A program made the position numbers and the translations under genes. A stretch of DNA of 64,000 bases, taken from Truepera sp. (lineage in GTDB: Bacteria > Deinococcota > Deinococci > Deinococcales > Trueperaceae). The notes beneath the pieces were generated by a model. It was not told the DNA's origin. It made no database searches and saw only the letters and a list, made by a program, of their open reading frames with translations. Positions 8,797 through 23,424 of the stretch are shown in pieces (position 1 is the stretch's first letter; every line of letters starts with the position of its first letter). The stretch is taken from assembly GCA_032027045.1 (NCBI GenBank), contig JAVSMU010000001.1, positions 872,646-936,645 on the forward strand, read 5' to 3'.

Positions 8797-8932
8797 CGTT
8801 GGAGACAGCAGGGGCCGCCAGGCTTAAAGATCCTGCCGAGGCGTTAGGCAGATTCCGAAGGTTGGTTCCGACGGGAGGACTGCAGCACGCGCTTCGCGGC
8901 ACGTTCGAGGGCATACCCCCGAACAAAGTTCG
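8797..8932 (+). ncRNA. Ribosomal protein L10 leader (autoregulatory mRNA structure)
   Basis: The 198-nt gap before rplJ contains the L10-leader hallmark: GGAGACAGCAGG (8801-8812) pairing with CCTGCCGAGG (8832-8841), joined by GGCTTAAAGAT, and the second strand motif TTAGGCAG. In known leaders the L10-L12 complex binds this kink-turn region to repress its own operon. A small hairpin (CGAAC, loop AAA, GTTCG, about 8919-8931) follows just before the ribosome binding site and may be the switch that hides or terminates. The boundaries are approximate. Confidence 0.8.
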
Positions 8933-8953
8933 TGAGTAATTAGGAAGGTTTCC

Positions 8954-9487
8954 ATGGCAAACCCCAGGAACGAAGCGGCAGTTTCCATGCTGCGAGAGCA
9001 GCTCGGTGACGCCAAGACGTTCTTCCTGGTGGACTACCAGGGACTCTCCGCCGGCGATCTAGGCCGACTCCGCGCAGCCGTGCGCGAAGCCGGCGGGAGG
9101 ATCCTCGTCGCCAAGAACACCCTCATCAACGTCGTGCTCAAGGAGCAAGGCATCGAGGGGTTCGAGGCGACGTTGCAAGGGCCAACGGCCCTGGTCCTCG
9201 TCGGCGACGAGGTGGTGGCGCCCGCAAAGGCCATCACCGAGTTCGCGAAGGCTCACCCGAGAGACCTGCCCAGATCCAAGGGTGGTCGTCTGGAGGGGAG
9301 CGTTCTCGGCGAGGACGCGCTAGTGCGCATCGCCAAGCTACCTTCGAAGCAGCAGATCCAGAGCCAGTTGGTCGGCGTTCTTGCAGCGCCGCTCCAGCAA
9401 CTCGTGGGCCTGCTCGAAGGTCCGCAGCGGAACCTGGTCACCGTGATGAACAACTACGCAGACAAGATGAAAGATGGAGGTAACTGA
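8954..9487 (+). CDS. rplJ: 50S ribosomal protein L10
   Basis: A 177-residue stalk protein that anchors L7/L12 dimers to the ribosome. The N-terminal rRNA-binding domain shows [20 protein letters not shown] (about 23-42) and [10 protein letters not shown]; the C-terminal helix that carries L12 dimers is the amphipathic segment ending in [13 protein letters not shown]. The ATG has AGGAAGG upstream. It is preceded by the L10 leader, so expression is probably under feedback control with rplL. Confidence 0.97.
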   Translation: MANPRNEAAVSMLREQLGDAKTFFLVDYQGLSAGDLGRLRAAVREAGGRILVAKNTLINVVLKEQGIEGFEATLQGPTALVLVGDEVVAPAKAITEFAKAHPRDLPRSKGGRLEGSVLGEDALVRIAKLPSKQQIQSQLVGVLAAPLQQLVGLLEGPQRNLVTVMNNYADKMKDGGN

Positions 9488-9489
9488 AG

Positions 9490-9873
9490 ATGGCTTTCGA
9501 TAAACAGGCTTTGATCGATCAGCTCGGTGGTTTGACCGTGCTCGAGCTAGTGGACCTGGTAGACACCCTCAAGGAGACGTGGGGCGTCGAGGCGGCTGCC
9601 GCCATGCCCATGGGCATGATGATGGCGGGCCCCGCCGCCGCCGCCGAGGCCGTGGAGGAGCAGACGGAGTTCAACGTCACCATCAAGTCCACCACCGGCG
9701 AGAAGAAGCTCAGCGTCATCAAGGAGGTCCGCGCCATCACCAGCCTCGGGCTCAAGGAAGCCAAGGACCTGGTAGAGGCCGGCGGGGTCGTCAGGGAAGC
9801 GGTCAGCAAGGAAGAGGCCGCCGAAGTGAAGGCCAAGCTCGAAGCCGCAGGCGCCGAAGTCGAGGTCAGCTAG
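9490..9873 (+). CDS. rplL: 50S ribosomal protein L7/L12
   Basis: A 127-residue acidic stalk protein, present in several copies per ribosome, that recruits translation GTPases. The N-terminal dimerisation helices ([20 protein letters not shown]), an Ala/Pro/Met-rich hinge ([18 protein letters not shown]) and the C-terminal factor-binding domain ([30 protein letters not shown]) are all present. It starts 2 nt after the rplJ stop with GGAGG inside the rplJ end. Confidence 0.97.
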   Translation: MAFDKQALIDQLGGLTVLELVDLVDTLKETWGVEAAAAMPMGMMMAGPAAAAEAVEEQTEFNVTIKSTTGEKKLSVIKEVRAITSLGLKEAKDLVEAGGVVREAVSKEEAAEVKAKLEAAGAEVEVS

Positions 9874-9931
9874 GCTCACCTGGAGTCGGTCGGCCACCGG
9901 GCCGGTCGTTTCCACTGGGCGCCAGGATGCG

Positions 9932-9949
9932 ATGCCGCGCGAGCGGCAT
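9932..9949 (+). other. RNA hairpin with GNRA tetraloop after rplL
   Basis: ATGCCGC (9932-9938), loop GCGA, and GCGGCAT (9943-9949) form a perfect 7-bp stem closed by a GNRA loop. It is the first of two stable hairpins in the rplL-rpoB gap. Confidence 0.6.
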
Positions 9950-9959
9950 GACCCTTCGC

Positions 9960-9989
9960 GGCGGCGCGGACGCTTCGTCACGCGCCGCC
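9960..9989 (+). terminator. Large rplL-rpoB hairpin, probable partial terminator or processing site
   Basis: GGCGGCGCG (9960-9968) pairs with CGCGCCGCC (9981-9989), and inside it GACG pairs with CGTC around loop CTT, giving 13 bp with a single bulged A. No U-tract follows, so a complete intrinsic terminator is unlikely. In E. coli the same gap holds an attenuator and an RNase III site that lower rpoBC relative to rplJL; a similar role is inferred here. Confidence 0.55.
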
Positions 9990-10397
9990 CCTAGGGGCAC
10001 AAGAAGTTCCCAGCAAGAGAGAAGGGCAAGTTAAGGCGAGAGAGTCAGGTGGCGGAGGGGTGGACGCTACCGGCCTTGCAAGAAAGCACTGCTAGAGTAG
10101 ATGGTCGCCGGGAGGCCAGACGATTGACCTGCGGAAACCTATCTTGATGACCGAACGCACAACGCGAGGGCCCACGCGGCCGCGCGGTGACTTCGTGTCG
10201 ACTCGCGCTCCCTCCGCTCCTCGTACCAGACGGGTACCGGGCGGCCCAGGAGTCGTAAACGCATATTACTCACAGACCCACCCGAACATGCAACGCCCAG
10301 GTAGCGGAGGCCGGTCGGCGCGAGACGCGCGCCGCGGCAGAAGCGCCGGGGCGCTGCGCACCGATCGCCAGACCCGGCTGACAACGAAGGGATGAAG
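9990..10397 (+). other. Untranslated region before rpoB
   Basis: About 400 nt with no credible gene. It begins with a short palindrome (GCCCC-TA-GGGGC, 9987-9998) and contains scattered promoter-like pieces, for example TTGCAA (10076-10081) with TAGATG (10098-10103) 16 bp downstream, and an isolated TTGACC at 10124. None is convincing. The length suggests a structured rpoB leader or a second promoter. Confidence 0.4.
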
Positions 10398-18433
<8,036 letters not shown>

Positions 18434-18496
18434 CCCGGAGCGGCAACGCGGCCGGTGACCCGGTCTAGTCCGCGTCCCGGGGCCCGATAGCCTCTG

Positions 18497-18529
18497 CGCC
18501 CCGCGACCCCATCAGGGGGTCGCGGGGCG
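18497..18529 (+). terminator. Terminator hairpin of the rpoBC operon
   Basis: CGCCCCGCGACCCC (18497-18510) and GGGGTCGCGGGGCG (18516-18529) form a perfect 14-bp stem around loop ATCAG, 64 nt after rpoC. The following TTCCGGTTCC is a poor U-tract, as is common in GC-rich genomes. Confidence 0.8.
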
Positions 18530-18581
18530 TTCCGGTTCCAGTCGCCGCGTGGTGCGGGCCCTGCTACGCTTGGGCGGGAAG

Positions 18582-18965
18582 ATGATAGTCGCTTTCGATC
18601 CTGGCAAGAACCTGGGCGTGGCCTTCGTGACCGAGGCCGGCCTGTTGGAGCGTGGCCTCGTGATCGAGCCGGCCGCGTTGGCCGCGCTGGAACTGCCGGA
18701 CGGCGCCACCATCCTAGTCGGCGACGGCACGGGTAGTGCCGCAGTGATCGCGGCGTTGGCGAGCAGGGGCCTCGGCGCCGAGCTGGTGGAGGAGGAGGGC
18801 ACCTCCCTCGAGGGGCGCGAGCTCTACTACGCCGCCAACCCTCCCAGGGGGCTGGCGCGGTTCGTGCCGCGGGGGATGCTGAGCCCTCCCGTGCTGGTCG
18901 ATGACTTCGCCGCCTACGCCATAGCCTTGCGCTGGCTGGAGCACAAGGAAGCGCGCCGCGGTTGA
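18582..18965 (+). CDS. RuvX/YqgF-like RNase H-fold protein
   Basis: A 127-residue protein starting MIVAFDPGKNLGVAFVTEAG, the opening strand and Asp of the RNase H/RuvC-like fold used by YqgF (RuvX) nucleases. A second acidic cluster (EGTSLEGRELYY, about 77-88) and the closing DDFAAYAIALRWLE fit the remaining active-site positions. The family includes pre-16S rRNA processing nucleases and resolvase relatives; the exact role here is unknown. I chose the ATG with GGCGGGAAG just upstream over an earlier GTG. Its TGA stop lies in the loop of a terminator-like hairpin. Confidence 0.6.
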   Translation: MIVAFDPGKNLGVAFVTEAGLLERGLVIEPAALAALELPDGATILVGDGTGSAAVIAALASRGLGAELVEEEGTSLEGRELYYAANPPRGLARFVPRGMLSPPVLVDDFAAYAIALRWLEHKEARRG

Positions 18966-18978
18966 GGCCGCGGCGCGC
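18951..18978. terminator. Bidirectional terminator hairpin holding the stop codon of the RuvX-like gene
   Basis: GCGCGCCGCGG (18951-18961) and CCGCGGCGCGC (18968-18978) form a perfect 11-bp stem; the six-base loop TTGAGG contains the TGA stop. It stands between convergent genes and could serve both. Confidence 0.65.
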
Positions 18979-19003
18979 GCTACTACCATCCCGGTGGCCG
19001 GGA

Positions 19004-19510
19004 CTAGTTGAGTTCGTCTTCCTCGCCGGCGTCCATCAGGACGCGAGCATCTTGATGGCTGATGCCCAACACCGCGCTGATCTCGCCCGCCAGGAGCCGC
19101 AAGGCGCGCCTGTAGGCCTGGCGGTCGAGGTCGGGCAGCCCGCGCTCGAGGTCCCAGCGGCGCAGTTCGCTAGCCAAGGTGGCGATCTGGTAGGGGTCAC
19201 CGGTGGTGAGCAGGTCGGTCACCTTGCGGTGGCGGGCGGCCCACTGCTTGGGCAGCGTGATGCGGCCGTTCTGCAGCCGTTCGAGGACGTTCTGAACCTC
19301 GTCCTTGGTGAGGGCGGCGCGCAGTCCGGCACCCTGCGGAGCGGCGACTGGCACGTACGCGCGAGACGTTCCGTTGGGGAACTCGACCTGGTAGTACTTC
19401 TGGTTGGCGCCTCCAACGGCGCGCTCGGTAGTGCCGGCGACGATCCCGACGCCGTACGGCGGTAGGACGACCTGGTCACCCATCTTGAACGTCTTCCCCT
19501 GGTCTTTCAA
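19004..19510 (-). CDS. CarD-family transcriptional regulator (first copy)
   Basis: A 168-residue CarD/CdnL-type protein, which binds RNA polymerase beta and stabilises open promoter complexes. The N-terminal Tudor-like polymerase-interaction domain begins FKMGDQVVLPPYGVGIV (8-24); the C-terminal helical domain has LPKQWAARHRK with the conserved tryptophan that wedges into DNA. It starts with TTG behind AAGGGAG. It is convergent with the RuvX-like gene after rpoC. A second CarD lies 31 kb away; this copy differs more from the usual YPSHG-type sequence (PPYGVG). Confidence 0.85.
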   Translation of the reverse strand: MKDQGKTFKMGDQVVLPPYGVGIVAGTTERAVGGANQKYYQVEFPNGTSRAYVPVAAPQGAGLRAALTKDEVQNVLERLQNGRITLPKQWAARHRKVTDLLTTGDPYQIATLASELRRWDLERGLPDLDRQAYRRALRLLAGEISAVLGISHQDARVLMDAGEEDELN

Positions 19511-19820
19511 AGCAGCTGGCTCCCTTCGAAGCGTGCACGTGGCACGCGCTGGTCGGCGTGGTCAATCGGATTCGCAAGCTATCGTTCGTTCGGCCTCGTC
19601 CCCCGGCCCGACGCCGGCCGCTTTCCAGTGAGGCACTGGCGCGGCGATTGGTGGCGGGAACTTGGGTGAGAGGGCTTGTGGTCGGTGAGTAAGGTGATCT
19701 CCGACATATCCAAGCACGCCATATATGGTAGCAGGAATCGTGGCTTTTTGCACGAGGTGGGGAGACCTTGCGCCGGGCTCCCTGGCCGCCGCGAGCCGGA
19801 GCGTCGGCCGCTGGAACCCT
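19511..19820. other. Gene-free region between carD copy 1 and the EamA gene
   Basis: No gene is visible. It contains inverted repeats GCGTGC/GCACGC (19531-19547, loop ACGTG) just ahead of the carD ribosome binding site, CCAGTG/CACTGG (19625-19639, loop AGG), and the 10-bp palindrome CCATATATGG (19719-19728). A TAGCTT hexamer at about 19575-19580 on the minus strand could be the carD -10. Confidence 0.4.
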
Positions 19821-20714
19821 TCAGCGCTGCGGGGCGGCGCGCACCGCGATCGCTATCCCGGCGAGCAGGATGGCGGCCCCGACGATGGTCGCCAGACTCG
19901 GTCGCTCACTGAAGATGATCAGGGCGAGCAGCCCCGACGCGACGGGTTCGGTGAGGAGCGTGGACGCCACCAGCGTCGGGTCCAAGTGCTTGGCCGCGTA
20001 GTTGATGCCCGTGTGCCCCACCAGTTGGGGGATCAGCGCCAGCAAGGCGATGAAGAGGTAGGTCGACAACGGGTAGCCCAGGTAAGGCGCACCGACGAGC
20101 AGGGGCATCGGCGCCAGTACCAGCGCCGCCACGGCGTAGGCCGTGCCCGCGTAGGCCTGCAGACCCATCCCGCTGGCCTGCGCCTGGCGCCCGAAGAGCA
20201 GGTACGCGCCCGCGGCCGCGGCTCCGACGAGGGCGAGCAGGTCGCCGACGAGCGGCTGCGGGCCGCCCGCCAAGTCGCCGTAGCCCACGACCGCGGCGCC
20301 CCCGACGGCGACCAGTACGCCGGTCAGCTGTGCGGCGCTGGGCGGCCGCCGCTGGAAGGTCCAGGCGAAGAGGACGACCCAAAGGGGCGTGGAGGCGAGC
20401 AGGGACACGCTAGCCGCGACGGTCGTGTAGCTGAGGGACGTGATCCACGCCGCGAAGTGGACGGCCAGCATGAGGCCTGCTAGCAGGCTGGCGCGCCATG
20501 CCCGGGCGTTGGGCGGGGTCCTGCGAAGCCCGGCCCTCGTCAGCGGCGCCATGAGGATGCCTGCCAGGGCCATGCGGTAGAAGGCGACCACCACGCCCGG
20601 AGCGTCCGCCCAGCGGATGAAGATCGACGCGAACGAGACCGCCAGCAGCGCGACGCCCAACACCGCCCACACCTTTCTGGGCGGCGCGGAAGAGCCGGGT
20701 GCCTCCGTGGCCAT
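19821..20714 (-). CDS. EamA/DMT-family transporter
   Basis: A 297-residue drug/metabolite-type transporter of the inner membrane with ten predicted hydrophobic segments arranged as two EamA repeats (first from VWAVLGVALLAVSFASIFIRW, second from LVGDLLALVGAAAAGAYLLF). The conserved RMALAG and late GHTGINYAAKHLDPTLVAS are typical. The substrate is unknown; relatives export amino acids or metabolites. The ATG at 20714 sits 7 nt after TAGCAT, with no ribosome binding site, so the mRNA is probably leaderless. It is divergent from the beta-glucosidase gene. Confidence 0.85.
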   Translation of the reverse strand: MATEAPGSSAPPRKVWAVLGVALLAVSFASIFIRWADAPGVVVAFYRMALAGILMAPLTRAGLRRTPPNARAWRASLLAGLMLAVHFAAWITSLSYTTVAASVSLLASTPLWVVLFAWTFQRRPPSAAQLTGVLVAVGGAAVVGYGDLAGGPQPLVGDLLALVGAAAAGAYLLFGRQAQASGMGLQAYAGTAYAVAALVLAPMPLLVGAPYLGYPLSTYLFIALLALIPQLVGHTGINYAAKHLDPTLVASTLLTEPVASGLLALIIFSERPSLATIVGAAILLAGIAIAVRAAPQR

Positions 20715-20721
20715 GCGCGAG

Positions 20722-20727
20722 ATGCTA
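20722..20727 (-). promoter_or_regulatory. TAGCAT -10 element, leaderless start of the EamA gene
   Basis: The hexamer lies 7 nt before the ATG on the minus strand, with no Shine-Dalgarno sequence between. Confidence 0.45.
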
Positions 20728-20837
20728 CCCCGGCGTGAGCAGGTAGCCCCGGCCCCGAGCTGGATATGCCATGCTCTACGCGCGGCGCGTTGTGCCGTAG
20801 GCGGCGCAGGGCACGACGGGCGGTATAAGGCAAGGTT

Positions 20838-20925
20838 GGCGCTGCAAGGCGGGCGCTGCATGGCGGGCGCTGCATGGCGGGCGCTGCATGGCGGGCGCAG
20901 CTCGGCCGGCCGCATGGCGGGCGCC
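20838..20925 (+). repeat. 14-bp tandem repeats upstream of the beta-glucosidase gene
   Basis: Three perfect copies of GGCGGGCGCTGCAT run from 20848 to 20889, flanked by partial copies (GGCGCTGCAA at 20838, GGCGGGCGC at 20890 and 20916). The unit length is not a multiple of three and each copy contains ATG, so copy-number changes would alter the upstream reading frames and spacing. Confidence 0.8.
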
Positions 20926-20943
20926 ACCCGCGAGGAGCGATAC

Positions 20944-22281
20944 GTGGGCGACTTTCCTGACGATTTCCTGTGGGGCGTGTCGAGTTCGGCGTACCAGATC
21001 GAGGGCGCGACCCAAGTGGGCGGCAGGGGCGAGTCCATCTGGGACCGTTTCGTTACCCGTCCCGGCGCCGTCGTTGACGGCTCCACCGGTGCGGTGGCGA
21101 CCGGACACTACGAGCGTTACCGCGAGGACGTCGGGCTGATGCGCGAGTTGGGCGCGCGCGTCTACCGCTTCTCCGTGTCGTGGCCACGCTGGTTGCCCTC
21201 CGGGCGGGGCCGACCGGCGCCGGCGGGCGTCGACTTCTACGAGCGCCTCGTCGATTCGCTGCTGGCCGCCGGCATCGAGCCGTGGATCTGCCTCTACCAC
21301 TGGGACCTGCCTCAGGCCCTGCAGGACCGCGGTGGCTGGACGTCGCGCGACTGTGCCGACTACTTCGCCGACTACGCGGCGGCGGTGGCGGGGCGCCTCG
21401 GTGACCGGGTTCGGACCTTCCTCATGCTCAACGAGCCGAACGTGCACGCGCTGCTGGGCCACCTCACGGGGCAGCACGCGCCGGGCGTCAGCGACCTGAG
21501 CGCCTACCTGGCGGCCATCCACCACCAGAACCTGGCCGTCGGCAAGGGCATCGCGCGGCTCCGGGCGCTGGACGCCGGTTTCCGGCTCGGGTCGGTCGTT
21601 TCGCTGCAACCGGTCCTGCCCGCGGCAGAGCCCGGAACCGAACCGCGGGAGGAAGACGTCGCCGCCGCCAGCCTGGCCGACGCCGCCTACAACCGGGCGA
21701 GCCTCGACCCGCTCCTGCTGGGCAGGTACCCCGCCGCGATGGCGGGTTTCTTCGAGGCCCTGCTGCGAGCGGGCGACGAGGAGACCATGCGGCAGCGCGT
21801 CGACCTCCTGGGCGTCAACCACTACACGCTTCAGCGCGTGCGCCTCGGCCGGGGCCCCCTCGGCCTCGAACTCGTGCCACCGGGGGCGGGCACCGAGGCC
21901 ACGCAGATGGGCTGGCGGGTCGCCCCCGAGGCCCTCACCCGGACGCTGCTGGAACTCAAGAGCGCGTACGGCAACCCGCCGGTGGTGATCACGGAGAACG
22001 GTGCGGCGTACGAGGACCCGCCTGTCCGGAACGGCACCGTGGACGACGCCTCGCGCGTGGCCTACTTCGCCCGCTACATCCGAGGCGTGGCAGCCGCGCT
22101 GGAGGCGGGCTGCGACGTCAGGGGTTACCTGGCCTGGACGCTTGTCGACAACTTCGAGTGGGGCGACGGGTTCACGCGCAGGTTCGGTTGCGTGGCCCTG
22201 GACCGGGAGACCCTTGAGCGCACGCCCAAGGCCTCCTTCCACTACCTGCGGCGGGTGTTCGGGAGCGGCGCCTTAGGCTGA
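20944..22281 (+). CDS. GH1 family beta-glucosidase
   Basis: A cytoplasmic glycoside hydrolase that releases terminal beta-linked sugars. With the GTG start it has 445 residues, the usual GH1 length, and begins MGDFPDDFLWGVSSSAYQIE. The acid/base glutamate is E164 (LNEPN) and the nucleophile E352 (ITENG); substrate-binding YHWDLPQAL and NFEWGDGF are present. GTG at 20944 is chosen because GAGGAG lies 6 nt upstream and homology starts there; an ATG ten codons earlier lies in a repeated sequence. Its end overlaps the convergent DUF423 gene by 9 nt. No sugar transporter is adjacent. Confidence 0.92.
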   Translation: MGDFPDDFLWGVSSSAYQIEGATQVGGRGESIWDRFVTRPGAVVDGSTGAVATGHYERYREDVGLMRELGARVYRFSVSWPRWLPSGRGRPAPAGVDFYERLVDSLLAAGIEPWICLYHWDLPQALQDRGGWTSRDCADYFADYAAAVAGRLGDRVRTFLMLNEPNVHALLGHLTGQHAPGVSDLSAYLAAIHHQNLAVGKGIARLRALDAGFRLGSVVSLQPVLPAAEPGTEPREEDVAAASLADAAYNRASLDPLLLGRYPAAMAGFFEALLRAGDEETMRQRVDLLGVNHYTLQRVRLGRGPLGLELVPPGAGTEATQMGWRVAPEALTRTLLELKSAYGNPPVVITENGAAYEDPPVRNGTVDDASRVAYFARYIRGVAAALEAGCDVRGYLAWTLVDNFEWGDGFTRRFGCVALDRETLERTPKASFHYLRRVFGSGALG

Positions 22282-22686
22282 GCGGGCGAGGTGCCACGCG
22301 GCGAGGATCCAGCCCACTATCATCAGCACCCCACCCGCGGGCGCTACGGCCCCGAACCACCCCGGGGCGCCGGCCACGAGCGCGTAGAGCGAACCCGAGA
22401 AGACCACGGTACCGGCGATGAGGAACGGCGCCGAGCGCGCGGCCAGGGCGCCGCGTTGCGATAGTGCCGCCAGCGCCAGCAGACCGAGACCCTGGTAGAC
22501 CTGGTACCTCACGCCCGTCTCGAAGGTCGCCAGCCGGGCCTCGCTCACGAGGTCCGTCAAGGTGTGGGCCCCGAACGCCCCGAGCATCACGCCCAGTCCT
22601 ACCAGCGCTGCGCCCCACACGGCGGCGGTGCGGGCGTGGCTGCTCCCGACCGGGTCCTTGGTGTGTGAGGGCGATCGCGTGCTCAC
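22273..22686 (-). CDS. DUF423 membrane protein (YgdD-like)
   Basis: A 137-residue inner-membrane protein with four hydrophobic helices. The segment LGVMLGAFGAHTLTDLV and ATFETGVRYQVYQGLGLLALA are diagnostic of DUF423. No function is established for the family. It starts with GTG overlapping the stop of the upstream ABC ATPase gene (GTGA), so it is translated with that operon, although DUF423 proteins are not usual ABC partners. The hydrophilic first 20 residues may be an overlong N-terminus. Confidence 0.82.
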   Translation of the reverse strand: MSTRSPSHTKDPVGSSHARTAAVWGAALVGLGVMLGAFGAHTLTDLVSEARLATFETGVRYQVYQGLGLLALAALSQRGALAARSAPFLIAGTVVFSGSLYALVAGAPGWFGAVAPAGGVLMIVGWILAAWHLARSA

Positions 22687-23411
22687 GCTCCCGTACCTCC
22701 CGCGGCCGCAGTAACAGGAACCGGGGCGGTCGCCTCCCCCCGCGCGCCCACCACCATTCCGTCGAGTAACTCCAACACGGCATCCGCCTTGTCCGCGATG
22801 CTCAGGTCGTGGGTAACGACGATGACCGTGCGCCCCTCGGCGGCCACCTCACGCAGCGCCGCGAGGACGGCCTTGCCGCTGCGGCTGTCGAGGTTGCCCG
22901 TGGGCTCGTCCGCGAAGACCACGTCGGGGTCGTTGACGAGGGCGCGGGCTAAGCCCACCCGCTGGCGCTCGCCACCCGACAGCTTGGCGGGCAGGTGATC
23001 GGCGCGCTGCTCCAGCCCGAAGCGCGCAAGCAGCGCGGTCGCCTTGGCACGTCTGGCGCCCGCGTCGACGCCTGCCAGGCCGAGAGGGAAGGCCACGTTC
23101 TGCCAGGCGCTCAGGACCGCCACGAGGTTGAACGATTGGAACACGAACCCGAAGCGGTGGAGCCTCAGCTGGGCGCGGCCTCGCTCGCTCAAGGACGCCA
23201 GCGAGCTCCCTCCCAAGAGGACGTCGCCGGAGGTCGGCGTGTCGAAGCCCGCCAGCAGGTTGAGCAGCGTCGACTTGCCCGAACCCGAGGGCCCGACGAT
23301 GGTCGTCAGCGTCCCGGGCCGGAACTCGGCGTCCACGGCAGTGAGGGCGGCAACCGTGCCCGCCGGCGTGACGTAGGTCTTGGTGAGTTGGACGGCGCGC
23401 AACACCCTCAC
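22683..23411 (-). CDS. ABC transporter ATP-binding protein, MacB/LolD type
   Basis: A 242-residue ATPase of the lipoprotein/MacB exporter class, which drives FtsX-like permeases. Walker A is GPSGSGKST (about 40-48), the signature LSGGERQRVGLARAL lies near 144-158, and Walker B with DEPTGNLDS follows; VFQSFNLV is the Q-loop of this class. The Ala/Thr-rich tail is extra. The start is GTG. Its likely permease partner is the FtsX-like gene at 25323, separated from it by the DUF2207 gene. Confidence 0.9.
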   Translation of the reverse strand: MRVLRAVQLTKTYVTPAGTVAALTAVDAEFRPGTLTTIVGPSGSGKSTLLNLLAGFDTPTSGDVLLGGSSLASLSERGRAQLRLHRFGFVFQSFNLVAVLSAWQNVAFPLGLAGVDAGARRAKATALLARFGLEQRADHLPAKLSGGERQRVGLARALVNDPDVVFADEPTGNLDSRSGKAVLAALREVAAEGRTVIVVTHDLSIADKADAVLELLDGMVVGARGEATAPVPVTAAAGGTGA

Positions 23412-23424
23412 ATGCTAACCGCGT

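Noticed and set aside
19719-19728. CCATATATGG palindrome as a specific operator
   Set aside because: A single 10-bp AT-cored palindrome is not enough, and no known bacterial regulator with this site is nearby.
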